A DNA stretch of 64,000 nucleotides, from positions 372,001 to 436,000 of the forward strand of contig NZ_QEHR01000002.1 of NCBI RefSeq assembly GCF_003095375.1. Reading direction: 5' to 3'. A program made the translations under genes and the position numbers. A model generated the notes under the pieces. That model was not told the DNA's origin and searched no databases. It was given only the letters and a program-made list of their open reading frames with translations. This document shows, one piece after another, positions 41,676 to 50,737 of this stretch. Positions within the stretch are counted from its first letter, which is position 1. Every line of letters starts with the position of its first letter. The DNA comes from Marixanthomonas spongiae. Its GTDB lineage: Bacteria; Bacteroidota; Bacteroidia; Flavobacteriales; Flavobacteriaceae.

Positions 41676-42392
41676 TCACTGCTTATGAACAATAAACAAA
41701 GTGGGCCTTTTATTGAGGTCCACTTTTTTATTTTTCCAGTTTTCCGCAGTATCGGTCTTTATGAATTCTGAAGGAAGGGTAATATCGCAGGCCACACAAA
41801 TTTTGGTTTGTGGTTGCAGGGTCGTTATAAGGCTTTCCAGCATTTGGTTGTTGCGGTAAGGTGTTTCTATGAACAATTGCGATTGGTCGTATTCTGCTGA
41901 AAGTTTCTCCAACCGTTTTATAGCATTTTTCCGTTCCCTTTTGTCAATGGGAAGGTACCCGTTAAATGCAAAATTTTGTCCGTTGAAACCACTGGCCATC
42001 ATCGCCATTAAAATAGAAGAAGGCCCCACCAACGGAACCACTTTTACGCCTTGCAAATGGGCCTGCTCTACAACCCCGGCACCGGGGTCTGCAATGCCCG
42101 GGCAACCGGCATCGCTTATCACGCCAACGTCAATCCCTTCTAAACACGGTGCCAGCATTTTCGGGATTTCACTTTCATCGGTAAATTTATTGATGAGCTT
42201 AAACTGCAAATCGGGCTGCGATTTTCGAGGGACGATGCTTTTTATGAAACGCCGGGCATTTTTCTCGTGTTCCACAATGTAATGGTCAATGTGCTCTACG
42301 GCTTTTTTAATGTGCAAAGGCAGCACTTCCAAAGGTGGGGTTTCGCCAAGCGGGCAGGGTATTAAATATAGGTTTCCTTTTTGGGGCTTCAT
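41676..42392 (-). CDS. RsmI-like SAM-dependent methyltransferase
   Basis: A 238-residue tetrapyrrole-methylase-fold protein related to RsmI, which 2'-O-methylates C1402 of 16S rRNA. Seen are GNLYLIPCPLGETPPLEVLP at the start, VGVISDAGCPGIADPGAGVV near 88-107, VPLVGPSSILMAMMASGFNG near 118-137 and LFIETPYRNNQMLESL near 172. This form is shorter at the C-terminus than classical RsmI and is frequent in Bacteroidetes, so the exact target is uncertain. The terminator of the opposing gene is inside its last codons. Confidence 0.83.
   Translation of the reverse strand: MKPQKGNLYLIPCPLGETPPLEVLPLHIKKAVEHIDHYIVEHEKNARRFIKSIVPRKSQPDLQFKLINKFTDESEIPKMLAPCLEGIDVGVISDAGCPGIADPGAGVVEQAHLQGVKVVPLVGPSSILMAMMASGFNGQNFAFNGYLPIDKRERKNAIKRLEKLSAEYDQSQLFIETPYRNNQMLESLITTLQPQTKICVACDITLPSEFIKTDTAENWKNKKVDLNKRPTLFIVHKQ
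41698..41730 (+). terminator. terminator of the second lysozyme-like gene, inside the opposing gene
   Basis: AAAGTGG-g-CCT and AGG-t-CCACTTT form a stem followed by a T run on the plus strand. It lies within the last 20 codons of the convergent methyltransferase gene. Confidence 0.72.
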
Positions 42393-42397
42393 AAGGC

Positions 42398-43771
42398 TTA
42401 TTTAATGATAAATCGTTTGTTTTGGATGCTTCTGGAAGAATCGGTTATTTTTATGAAATAGATTCCACTTTTAAAAGAGGAGGTCGTGATCTTTGTTTCT
42501 GAACCATTCAACCCTTCTTTTTTAACGAGCAGGCTACCTTTCGTGTCAAAAATTTCTACGGAATGGATGTTTCCTTTTGAGAGGGAAACGGTAATTTCCC
42601 CATTCGCTGGGTTAGGGTACAGCTTGACCGAAATAGCGTTTTCATTTTCTGAAACGCCTAAATCGGTATCGATTACCTTATAGATGCTTCCTGAATAATT
42701 CACCGCATACAATGTTTTGTCAACACCTTCGCCAAAAGAAGACCAATTGCCGCCAAAGTCGCCATAGTTTACATAATTGTTGTTTTCGTCCACGGTGGCC
42801 AAAAAGCCGGAAATAAAATCGGCAAAAACGTAAATACCTTGGAGATTGGGGAATTCGCTGCCCCGGTAAACATACCCGCCCGTCACGGAACTTCCCACGG
42901 AGTGGTTGTATTCGGCAACGGGAAAAACAAGATCGCCCTGTGGCGGGCAGTTGTTGGTGTTAAACGGGTCTGAACCTTCATAGCAGCGCCAACCGTAGTT
43001 GAGCCCCGCGGCGGTGGCTGGCTGTTTGTTCACTTCTTCTATTTGGTTTTGGCCTACATCGGCTATCCAAATGGTGCCTTCGGTAAAATCGAATGAAAAC
43101 TTCCAAGGGTTTCGCACGCCGTAGGCCCAAATTTCATCCAAGGCATCGGGGTTGCCTATAAAAGGATTGCCTGGCGGTATGGCGTAATTGTTTCCACCGC
43201 TGGTATTGTCAATATCAATACGCAGTATTTTTCCCAACAATTTCAAAAGATTCTGGGCATTGTTGTCGGTGTCGCCGCTACCGCCGCCATCGCCAGAAGC
43301 TATATATAAATATCCATCCGGACCAAAAGCCAAACACCCACCGTTGTGGTTGCCATTGGGTTGGTTGTAACCTATAATGGCTAATTCGGAATTGGGGTCG
43401 GCAACGTTGGCATTAGAACCGCTAACACTAAATCTCGATACTTGGGTATTGCCATTGGTATTGGTATAATTCACGAAAAAATAGCCGTTGGTTGCATAAT
43501 CGGGATGAAAAGCCAAGCCCAAGAGGCCGCGTTCGTTGCAACAGGAAACTTGAGTTGAAATATCCAAAAAAGGCGTTGCGTTAACGGTGCCATCGGCATT
43601 TAAAATTTTTATAACGCCGTTTTGCTCTACAACAAATAAACGGTCATCACCCGCATTTTGAAGGTTTACAGGATTGTTAAACCCCTCTTTTACCAGATTG
43701 ATATCGATGTTTTGGGCGTTGGTGAAGCAAATGGACAATAAGGTAAGAAGGTAAGGGAAGAAGGTTTTCAT
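42398..43771 (-). CDS. PQQ-type glucose/sorbosone dehydrogenase with type IX sorting tail
   Basis: A 457-residue secreted beta-propeller (signal to FTNAQ). The propeller opens NIDINLVKEGFNNPVNLQNA and has LLGLAFHPDYATNGYFFVNY, HNGGCLAFGPDGYLYIASGD and DEIWAYGVRNPWKFSFD, the standard marks of soluble aldose sugar dehydrogenases that use PQQ and calcium. The last 80 residues (VKLYPNPANGEITVSLSKGN and SFKSGIYFIKIT) are a type A sorting domain. So it is exported to the cell surface by type IX secretion. Oxidation of sugars outside the cell is inferred. Confidence 0.9.
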   Translation of the reverse strand: MKTFFPYLLTLLSICFTNAQNIDINLVKEGFNNPVNLQNAGDDRLFVVEQNGVIKILNADGTVNATPFLDISTQVSCCNERGLLGLAFHPDYATNGYFFVNYTNTNGNTQVSRFSVSGSNANVADPNSELAIIGYNQPNGNHNGGCLAFGPDGYLYIASGDGGGSGDTDNNAQNLLKLLGKILRIDIDNTSGGNNYAIPPGNPFIGNPDALDEIWAYGVRNPWKFSFDFTEGTIWIADVGQNQIEEVNKQPATAAGLNYGWRCYEGSDPFNTNNCPPQGDLVFPVAEYNHSVGSSVTGGYVYRGSEFPNLQGIYVFADFISGFLATVDENNNYVNYGDFGGNWSSFGEGVDKTLYAVNYSGSIYKVIDTDLGVSENENAISVKLYPNPANGEITVSLSKGNIHSVEIFDTKGSLLVKKEGLNGSETKITTSSFKSGIYFIKITDSSRSIQNKRFIIK

Positions 43772-43818
43772 GGCGTTATATTTTCCACTAAAATAACGAA
43801 AACCATTTAATTACCGTG

Positions 43819-44271
43819 TTAAATACGATTGGCAATGCTTTGGCACGCTTGGTTAAGCATATCGTACACACGGTCAAAACCGCTGTCTCCGCCATAATAC
43901 GGATCGGGTACATCAACGTTTTCACCAGGGAAAATTTCGTCGAGGATCAACTGTACTTTTTTTCGGTCTGCTTCGGTCTTGGCAAGTTTCAGGACATTCT
44001 CTTTGTTTGAATTGTCCATGACAAAAATATGGTCAAACTCGTTGAAGTCTTCTGCTTTAAACTGCCTTCCACGCTGGTCGGTAATATCAAGGTTGTTCTT
44101 TTTGGCTACGGCAATGCTTCGTGGATCCGGTTGTTCGCCTACATGCCAATGGCCGGTACCGGCAGAGGTTACATAAACCTTGTCGGGATCGACTTTGGCT
44201 TTTAAGAGGCCTTCTGCCAATGGAGAGCGGCAAATGTTCCCTAAGCAGACCATAAGTATTTTTGTCTTCAT
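43819..44271 (-). CDS. low-molecular-weight protein tyrosine phosphatase
   Basis: A 150-residue cytoplasmic phosphatase. The P-loop CLGNICRSP (Cys9 to Arg15) is at the N-terminus, and the acid-base Asp is in DPYYGGDSGFDRVYDML near 122. Length is standard for the family. Such enzymes dephosphorylate tyrosine kinases of polysaccharide export or arsenate; no such partner is adjacent, so the target is open. It lies about 115 bases downstream of dnaA. Confidence 0.93.
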   Translation of the reverse strand: MKTKILMVCLGNICRSPLAEGLLKAKVDPDKVYVTSAGTGHWHVGEQPDPRSIAVAKKNNLDITDQRGRQFKAEDFNEFDHIFVMDNSNKENVLKLAKTEADRKKVQLILDEIFPGENVDVPDPYYGGDSGFDRVYDMLNQACQSIANRI

Positions 44272-44385
44272 TGTTTTTTCTGAAATTATGCAGGTTCCTT
44301 CACTACAGCACGAAAATAAGGGATTGGTTTTTGAAAGTAGGTTAGGGGGATGTTAAAAATCCAGCTGTTGCGCTGGATTTGTAGG

Positions 44386-45813
44386 TTATAACGTTAATTT
44401 TTTGTCCAGATCCTCTACGTATTTCCGAAATTGCTTGTCGGTGCTCGAAAGGTTATTGACCGTTTTACAGGCGTGCAATACCGTTGCGTGGTCGCGTTGC
44501 CCAATCTGGGAGCCAATGGATGCCAAAGATGCCTTGGTCAATTTTTTAGCAAAAAACATCGCCAGTTGGCGTGCCTGTACAATATGGCGTTTCCTGGTTT
44601 TGCTCTGTAAGGTGTCTACATCCATCTGGAAATAATCGCTAACGATCTTTTGGATATAATCTATGGAAACTTCCCGCTTGGTATGTTTTACATAGTTATC
44701 GACAATCTTTTTGGCAAGGTCGATGGTAATGTCCTTTTTGTTGAACGATGAATGGGCGATCAATGAAATAATGGCGCCTTCCAGTTCGCGGATGTTGGTT
44801 TTAATGTTGTTGGCCAAAAACTCGATGATGTCTTCGGGCATTTCCACGCCGTCACGGTACAGCTTGTTTTTGATGATTGCCACGCGGGTATCGTAGTCGG
44901 GATGGTTCAGTTCTGCCGAGAGCCCCCATTTAAAACGGGACAGTAGGCGTTGCTCAATATCCATCATGTCAACCGGGGCTTTGTCGCTGGTTAAAATGAC
45001 CTGTTTGCCGTTTTGGTGCAAGTGGTTGAAGATATGAAAAAACACATCTTGGGTTCCTGCTTTTCCGGACAATAATTGAATATCGTCCACGATCAACACA
45101 TCGATTATTTGGTAGAAGTGGATAAAATCGTTCCGGTTGTTTTTTTTGACCGATTCGATATACTGTTGCGTGAATTTTTCAGCAGAAATATACAGAACAG
45201 TTTTTTCAGGATATTTATCTTTAATCTCAACCCCAATGGCGTGGGCCAGGTGCGTTTTCCCTAAACCAACACCACCAAAAATCAACAAGGGGTTAAAGGA
45301 AGTGCCACCGGGTTTGTTGGCAACAGCCATCCCGGCCGATCGGGCCAAACGGTTGCTTTCGCCTTCCAAGAAATTTTCAAAATTATATGAAGGGTTGAGT
45401 TGCGACTCGATTTTTACATTACGGATGCCCGGGATGATGAAGGGGTTCTTCAATTCGGGGCTTTTGTTCTTTACCGGCACATCGATTTCTTGCGATTGCA
45501 TGTGGCTCCGGTTGGCACTGGGTATTTTTTCGGTAAAAGGTTGTTTGTTGCCGTAGGTGTTTTCCATTTTAATAACGTACACCAATTTGGCATCTTTGCC
45601 TAATTCTTTGGTTAGGGCAACTTTCAGTAATTTTACATAGTGCTCTTCCAGCCATTCATAAAAAAACTTGCTGGGCACCTGTATGCTCAACGAATTATCC
45701 GTGAGCTTTACTGCATTGATGGGTTCGAACCATGTTTTATAAGCTTGAGAAGTAATGTTATCTTCAATAAAGGACAAACAATTGTTCCAAACCGATTTTG
45801 CAGTTTTGCTCAT
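44386..45813 (-). CDS. dnaA: chromosomal replication initiator DnaA
   Basis: DnaA opens the origin of replication. The 475-residue chain has domain I (to about 90), a short linker, an AAA+ domain with Walker A GGVGLGKTHLAHA near 182 and Walker B VLIVDDIQLL near 240, and the DNA-binding domain IV with RQLAMFFAKKLTKASLASIG and GQRDHATVLHACKTV near 440-455. Upstream 215 bases are AT-rich but have no cluster of TTATCCACA boxes, so I cannot place oriC here. Confidence 0.97.
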   Translation of the reverse strand: MSKTAKSVWNNCLSFIEDNITSQAYKTWFEPINAVKLTDNSLSIQVPSKFFYEWLEEHYVKLLKVALTKELGKDAKLVYVIKMENTYGNKQPFTEKIPSANRSHMQSQEIDVPVKNKSPELKNPFIIPGIRNVKIESQLNPSYNFENFLEGESNRLARSAGMAVANKPGGTSFNPLLIFGGVGLGKTHLAHAIGVEIKDKYPEKTVLYISAEKFTQQYIESVKKNNRNDFIHFYQIIDVLIVDDIQLLSGKAGTQDVFFHIFNHLHQNGKQVILTSDKAPVDMMDIEQRLLSRFKWGLSAELNHPDYDTRVAIIKNKLYRDGVEMPEDIIEFLANNIKTNIRELEGAIISLIAHSSFNKKDITIDLAKKIVDNYVKHTKREVSIDYIQKIVSDYFQMDVDTLQSKTRKRHIVQARQLAMFFAKKLTKASLASIGSQIGQRDHATVLHACKTVNNLSSTDKQFRKYVEDLDKKLTL

Positions 45814-46027
45814 AGTTACTGTTGAAGTAATTAGTTAGTTTATTTAATTTTAGGCTTGGTTAAGAATTAAAAACAAGAGTATGTTCCTGTGGTTTCTTAA
45901 CGGTACAAATATGTGAACAAAAAAAGGAATAAAAAAATAGAAAGGCTATTGACTTTTTGCTTTTTTTTGTGCATACTCCATTACCGATAAAACTACGAAA
46001 AAAGTTCGGTATCTAAGGCATAAATCT

Positions 46028-46426
46028 ATGAAAAAATCTGTTACAAAAATACGTGTTCGCTATGGCGAAACAGACCAAATGGGCGTTGTGTACTACGGCA
46101 ACTACGCACAATACTTGGAACAAGGACGTACCGAATGGCTCCGCGAATTGGGCTTTTCGTACAAATGGATGGAAGACCATAATGTGCAACTGCCCGTTGT
46201 CAACTTAAACGTCGATTACAAGAGGCCAGCACGATACGACGATGTGTTGACCATTACGACCACGTTGAAAAAAACACCCACGGTTAAAATAGAATTTTAC
46301 TATGAAATACATAACGAGGCCAACGAGCTTTTGGTAACAGCTACGACTACCTTGGTATTTATAGACACCCAGACCAACAAATTGATGAAAGCACCAGATT
46401 ATTTACTGGAGAAATTAAAGGAATAG
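46028..46426 (+). CDS. acyl-CoA thioesterase, YbgC/FadM-like
   Basis: A 132-residue hot-dog-fold thioesterase. RVRYGETDQMGVVYYGNYAQ carries the catalytic Asp (Asp18) and the family Y-x-N-Y pattern, then YLEQGRTEWLRELG. Length and motif are standard for the 4-hydroxybenzoyl-CoA thioesterase family. Likely it hydrolyses short or aromatic acyl-CoAs. Divergent from dnaA. Confidence 0.9.
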   Translation: MKKSVTKIRVRYGETDQMGVVYYGNYAQYLEQGRTEWLRELGFSYKWMEDHNVQLPVVNLNVDYKRPARYDDVLTITTTLKKTPTVKIEFYYEIHNEANELLVTATTTLVFIDTQTNKLMKAPDYLLEKLKE

Positions 46427-46489
46427 GTGGGGTTAATAGTTGACAGACGGTAATTGGGCTGATCCCATAATCAATAGCACGATATTTTT

Positions 46490-47107
46490 TTAATTTTCCA
46501 GTCTTTTAATGGCAACCTTGTAGGTGTTTTCAAAAAGCTTAAAAATGCGGTCGGCTTCTTTTTTACGGACTGAAATTTCCATCTCACAAGACAGTTCCAT
46601 TTTTTGGTCAACGATGTTTAGGTCTTCTTCTTTTACCATGCGCATCACGGTGTTCATTTCGGGGTATTCAAATTTCAGGAGAAAGTTCTCGTCAATGGTC
46701 CGTTTTACGATTTTCGATTGTTCCAAGGCCATTTGTGCAGCGGTTTTATAGGCCTGTATCAATCCGCCCACGCCCAACTTGGTTCCGCCAAAATAGCGAA
46801 CTACCACGACCAAGGTGTTGGTGACATCAAAAGATTGCAATTGGCCGTAAATGGGCATCCCTGCACTGTTGGAGGGTTCGCCGTCATCATTGGCACGATA
46901 GGCATCGTAGGTTTTGCCCAGTTGCCACGCATAACACCAATGGCGTGCCTTATGGTGTTTGCTTTTAAGTTCTTCTAAATGGGCTTCAATTTCAGTTTCA
47001 TTTTTAACCGGAAACGCATAGCCGAAAAACTTGCTGCCACGGTCTTTAAAAAGTGCTTCTTTTGAAGGTTTTGCAATGGTTTTATATGTGTCCTTTTCTG
47101 TTGGGAT
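46490..47107 (-). CDS. yigZ: YigZ/IMPACT-family protein, apparent ATC start
   Basis: YigZ proteins have two domains of unknown ribosome- or translation-related role. Reading upstream of the first ATG (46858), the same frame stays open and encodes the N-terminal half: DTYKTIAKPSKEALFKDRGS, then KFFGYAFPV and YAWQLGKTYDAYRANDDGEP, then PSNSAGMPIYGQL. This gives 205 residues, normal for the family. But the frame has no ATG, GTG or TTG before 46858. An ATC at 47107 is where homologues start. Either a rare start is used or the start was lost. A dispersed repeat lies just upstream. Confidence 0.78.
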   Translation of the reverse strand: MPTEKDTYKTIAKPSKEALFKDRGSKFFGYAFPVKNETEIEAHLEELKSKHHKARHWCYAWQLGKTYDAYRANDDGEPSNSAGMPIYGQLQSFDVTNTLVVVVRYFGGTKLGVGGLIQAYKTAAQMALEQSKIVKRTIDENFLLKFEYPEMNTVMRMVKEEDLNIVDQKMELSCEMEISVRKKEADRIFKLFENTYKVAIKRLEN

Positions 47108-47141
47108 ATTTTTTAATTTTAAAAATTCATAGATTGAATTG

Positions 47142-47170
47142 TTCCCTTCCGGTCTCCCTAAAGGGAAAAG
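47142..47170. repeat. dispersed G/C-run repeat before yigZ
   Basis: TTCCCTTCCGGTCTCCCTAA followed by AGGGAAAAG is a palindrome-like element related to those at 11185 and 18751. It lies 35-63 bases upstream of the expected yigZ start. Confidence 0.55.
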
Positions 47171-47267
47171 GTACGATAGTAATTGGCGGTCTTTTTTTTG
47201 ATATTTTTAAGTACAGATTTATATGGGTAAACTTAAAAAATAAACCTATTTATACATTGACATTTTT

Positions 47268-47350
47268 TATATCCATCACCCGTCACTCAGCATCCATCAC
47301 CCATCACCGGTCACCCAGCACCCGTCATCGAGCATCAAACACCCACCACC
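47268..47350. repeat. degenerate heptamer repeat (CATCACC/CAGCACC)
   Basis: A run of units such as CATCACC, CGTCACT, CAGCATC, CATCACC, CGGTCACC and CAGCACC between yigZ and the EamA gene. It is the complement form of the GCTGGAT-type units in the 6661-8066 array and of the run at 52125. Confidence 0.72.
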
Positions 47351-47353
47351 ATT

Positions 47354-48226
47354 TTACCATCTCGCCAAAGCTACCAAAAAGATACTGATTACGGCAAGGA
47401 TAATCCCGATCCAGTTTTTCTTCAGTAATCGTTCTTTAAAAAAAGTAACTCCCAAAAAAGTGGAAACCATGACTATGGCCACATTATTGACCGTAAAAAT
47501 CCCGGAACTTTCCAAAATATCGCTCCTCAAGGCCTGAACAATAAAATAGATCGAAAAATAATTGGGAAGCCCCAAAGCAATCCCACCAATAATTGCTTTA
47601 AACTGAAAATTGAGGGTCCCCCGAACGGCTTGCAGGATTAAAATTGAAATCCCAATAACAGCCGCAGCCGAAAAAATTATGGCCGAAAACAGCGCCACTT
47701 CATCTTGGGCGACCATAGTGTCTTCTAAATATTTGATGCTCGTATCGATAAACCCGCTGCCTAAAAAGACCAACAAGGGATAAATTAGGTTTTTCTTCTC
47801 GATGGCCAGGCCGTCCCTTGTTTTTATAGATGCGAGGTACACGGCTATCAATGCCAGTATGATTCCCAAAATTTTTAAAATCCCTATACTTTCCTTGTAA
47901 TAGACCAAGCCAAAAACCACTGGGATTACTACGCTCATTTTAGTCGCTACCGAAACAACCGAAAGACCACTGCGCTGGGTGGTAATTGCCATTAGGTTGA
48001 AGATAATGATAAACAAGGCGCCAAGGCCTAACGTATAATAAAACCAAGGTTGTTCGGGGGTTTGCGCCAAGGCAAGCTCCCCGGTATAAAAAAACAACCC
48101 ACAGAAAAAAGCAACGACATAATTGACCACTATGGCGTGAAGGGTGTTGATTTTAAAACGGTCGAAAAGCTTGAACACCACAAAAATCAAGGTGGACGAA
48201 AGGATGCTTAAAAGTAAGGCTGTCAA
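47354..48226 (-). CDS. EamA/DMT-family transporter
   Basis: A 290-residue membrane protein with ten predicted helices in two EamA repeats (about 1-140 and 150-290). The end of each half has the family's G-I-x-L/I-A helix (GIILALIAVYLAS and GIILAVISIFLVALA). It starts with TTG at 48226 that overlaps the ribD stop (TTGA). DMT transporters move small metabolites, often as exporters; the substrate is unknown. Confidence 0.85.
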   Translation of the reverse strand: MTALLLSILSSTLIFVVFKLFDRFKINTLHAIVVNYVVAFFCGLFFYTGELALAQTPEQPWFYYTLGLGALFIIIFNLMAITTQRSGLSVVSVATKMSVVIPVVFGLVYYKESIGILKILGIILALIAVYLASIKTRDGLAIEKKNLIYPLLVFLGSGFIDTSIKYLEDTMVAQDEVALFSAIIFSAAAVIGISILILQAVRGTLNFQFKAIIGGIALGLPNYFSIYFIVQALRSDILESSGIFTVNNVAIVMVSTFLGVTFFKERLLKKNWIGIILAVISIFLVALARW

Positions 48227-49305
48227 GTACTGTTGTTTTTAAAAATTTGCAGAGTGTCTAGTGCTAACGTTTCTTCCGATAGTATTAAAACACTATTTAT
48301 TTTTTCTTCTGAAAAAGTAGGGGCTTTCACACCCGTTTCAAAATTAGCATTTCCTGTAAAAATATGCGCTTCATCCCAAATATTTGCGTCAATAAACGTA
48401 TTTATGGTCTGTGCGCCGCCTTCCACAATGACCGATTGCAAATTATGGCGGTGCAAAACCGAACAAATTTGCTGTGTTAGGTTTTTCTGAAAAACAATGC
48501 GTTCAAAAACAAGATTTTCCGAATTCTTTTTTTCTTGTTCAGTTAGGACAATGGTTGGGTTATTTCCGTCAAAAACCGAAGCTTCTATCGGTATCCTTAG
48601 GTTTTTGTCCAAGATGATACGAGTGGGGGAGCGGCCTTCCCAATGGCGGGTGGTCAAACTGGGATTGTCTTTTAAAACCGTAGTGGTCCCTACTAAGATG
48701 GCCTGCTCTTGCGCCCGTAACTTATGGGTACGCTGCCGCGAATAGGTGTTGGTGATCCACACAGGTTGCTGTGCATTGATTTTTTTTGAAACAGTTGCAG
48801 TTTCCGCAGGGGCTAAAAATCCGTCTTGGGTTTGTGCCCATTTTAAAATAATATAAGGTCTTTTTTTGGTGTGAAAGGTAAAAAAGCGTTTGTTCAAAAT
48901 GTCACATTTAGGCTGTAAAACACCAACGGTTACAGCGCAACCGGCATCTTTTAATTTTTTTATGCCCTTCCCTGCCACTTGTGGGTTGGGGTCGGTACTG
49001 CCTATTACCACGTTTTTTATGCCACTGTTGATAATCAAATCGGCACAGGGCGGGGTTTTTCCAAAGTGGCTGCAAGGTTCTAAACTTACATATATGGTAG
49101 CTTCTTTTAAAAGTGTTTTGTCTTCAACACTGTTAATGGCTAACACTTCGGCGTGGGGTTGCCCGGCCTTATAATGCCACCCTTCGCCAATAATGGTATC
49201 GTTATGTGTGAGTATGCTCCCTACCAAAGGATTGGGATAGGTGGTTCCCAACCCGTTTTTGGCCAAATCGATGCAGCGTTGCATATATTTTTCATGTACC
49301 TTCAC
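48223..49305 (-). CDS. ribD: bifunctional riboflavin biosynthesis deaminase/reductase RibD
   Basis: RibD carries out the second and third steps of riboflavin synthesis: deamination of the pyrimidine and reduction of its ribose side chain. The 360-residue chain has the zinc deaminase motifs HAEV (near 52) and PCSHFGKTPPC (near 77-87) and a reductase domain from about 150 with ILKWAQTQDGFLA and VEGGAQTINTFI. The GTG at 49305 is chosen because MKVHEKYMQRCIDLAKNGLG is the usual opening; no ATG fits earlier without spurious sequence. Coupled to the EamA gene. Confidence 0.92.
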   Translation of the reverse strand: MKVHEKYMQRCIDLAKNGLGTTYPNPLVGSILTHNDTIIGEGWHYKAGQPHAEVLAINSVEDKTLLKEATIYVSLEPCSHFGKTPPCADLIINSGIKNVVIGSTDPNPQVAGKGIKKLKDAGCAVTVGVLQPKCDILNKRFFTFHTKKRPYIILKWAQTQDGFLAPAETATVSKKINAQQPVWITNTYSRQRTHKLRAQEQAILVGTTTVLKDNPSLTTRHWEGRSPTRIILDKNLRIPIEASVFDGNNPTIVLTEQEKKNSENLVFERIVFQKNLTQQICSVLHRHNLQSVIVEGGAQTINTFIDANIWDEAHIFTGNANFETGVKAPTFSEEKINSVLILSEETLALDTLQIFKNNST

Positions 49306-49332
49306 GGCGTAAAAATACAAGGAATTGCTTAC

Positions 49333-49824
49333 ATGAACACGCCCATGATCCGTCTTATTGAAAAGAAAGACAACCCGCAAATTGCCAAGGTAATCCGTTC
49401 GGTGTTTGAAGATATGGATATCCCAAAAATAGGCACGGCCTACGAAGACAAGGCGTTGGATTGCATGTACGAGACGTACGATACCGAAACATCTTGCTAT
49501 TTTGTAGTAACGGAAAATAACACCGTAGTGGGAGGTGCCGGCATCGCAAAACTTGATAACTATGAAGGGACAGAGCGGATTTGCGAACTGCAAAAAATGT
49601 ATTTTTTACCAGAAGCCAGAGGAAAAGGCATAGGAAGAACCTTGATAAAAATGTGTTTGGTAAAGGCACGTGAATTCAATTTTGAAAAATGCTATATTGA
49701 AACCATGCCCAATATGACCGCCGCTCAAAAATTATATAAAAGTGTTGGTTTTAAACTGCTCGACGGCCCTCTGGGGAACACCGGGCACCATTCCTGTCCC
49801 GTTCATTTGTTGATGACCTTATAA
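49333..49824 (+). CDS. GNAT-family acetyltransferase
   Basis: A 163-residue acetyltransferase. Core motifs are MYFLPEARGKGIGRTLIKMC, which holds the acetyl-CoA loop, and YIETMPNMTAAQKLYKSVGF. The start at 49333 gives MNTPMIRLIEKKDN; ATG at 49345 (MIRLIEKKD) is equally likely. It is divergent from ribD with under 30 bases between the two starts. Substrate unknown. Confidence 0.87.
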   Translation: MNTPMIRLIEKKDNPQIAKVIRSVFEDMDIPKIGTAYEDKALDCMYETYDTETSCYFVVTENNTVVGGAGIAKLDNYEGTERICELQKMYFLPEARGKGIGRTLIKMCLVKAREFNFEKCYIETMPNMTAAQKLYKSVGFKLLDGPLGNTGHHSCPVHLLMTL

Positions 49825-49848
49825 TTGGATTGTTATTGAATTCACGCA

Positions 49849-50703
49849 ATGAAATTAAAGCAACTTAAAAAGAACGTTATAGAAGCACTTTCAGAAATAT
49901 ATCCTTCTGAAGAGATACACACGTTCTTTTTTATCCTTTCAGAAAAATACCTGAACCTTTCCCGAATAGAGACAACCCTTGAAGCCGAACAGAAAATTAA
50001 TCCTCGTGTTTTGCAGAAATTTGAAACCGCTTTAAGAAGACTGAAAAACCACGAACCCATTCAATATATCGTAGGCGGTACCGAATTTTACGGACTGCCT
50101 TTTAAGGTCAACGAGCATACCTTGATCCCCCGGCCCGAAACCGAAGAATTGGTAGAGTGGATCATTGAAGGTGCCGTTTCAGAAAACAAGCCCGATTACC
50201 GTATTTTGGACATCGGCACCGGTTCGGGCTGCATTGCGGTCTCCTTGGCGAAAGCGCTTCCGCAGGCAAGTGTTTTCGCAATGGATGTTTCGCTTAAAGC
50301 CTTGGAGATGGCCAAAGAAAATGCCAGGTTAAACGAGGTTTCGGTGCAGTTTTTTCAAGAAGATATATTGAAAACCGGAACCTTGCCACAGCAATACGAC
50401 GTGATCGTTTCAAACCCGCCCTATGTGCGCGAACTGGAAAAACTGAAGATGAAAAACAACGTTTTGAACTTTGAGCCCCCTTCGGCTTTATACGTGAGCA
50501 ATGCAGACCCATTGGTGTTTTACCGAACCATTTCACGGTTGGCCTTGCGCTATTTAAAACCTCATGGCAAACTCTACTTCGAGATAAATGAGTACCTTAG
50601 TAACGAATTAATGAAATCTTTGAAAAAAGAAGGGTACCCACATATCGATCTGAAAAAAGATTTTAGGGGCAAAGACCGAATGCTGCAATGCAGGAAAAAG
50701 TGA
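49849..50703 (+). CDS. prmC: release factor glutamine methyltransferase
   Basis: PrmC methylates the Gln of the GGQ motif in peptide release factors. The 284-residue chain has an N-terminal helical substrate-binding domain (about 1-85) and a SAM domain with ILDIGTGSGCIAVSLA near 122-137 and the catalytic VSNPPYVRE near 188. Length and motif order are standard. It lies 24 bases after an acetyltransferase gene. Confidence 0.95.
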   Translation: MKLKQLKKNVIEALSEIYPSEEIHTFFFILSEKYLNLSRIETTLEAEQKINPRVLQKFETALRRLKNHEPIQYIVGGTEFYGLPFKVNEHTLIPRPETEELVEWIIEGAVSENKPDYRILDIGTGSGCIAVSLAKALPQASVFAMDVSLKALEMAKENARLNEVSVQFFQEDILKTGTLPQQYDVIVSNPPYVRELEKLKMKNNVLNFEPPSALYVSNADPLVFYRTISRLALRYLKPHGKLYFEINEYLSNELMKSLKKEGYPHIDLKKDFRGKDRMLQCRKK

Positions 50704-50737
50704 GTTTAAAAAGGCTTTTCATAAAAATCACGACCCG

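Noticed and set aside
45814-46027. oriC next to dnaA
   Set aside because: AT-rich, but only one poor match to the DnaA box (TTGTTCACA) and no cluster; also Bacteroidetes origins are often away from dnaA.
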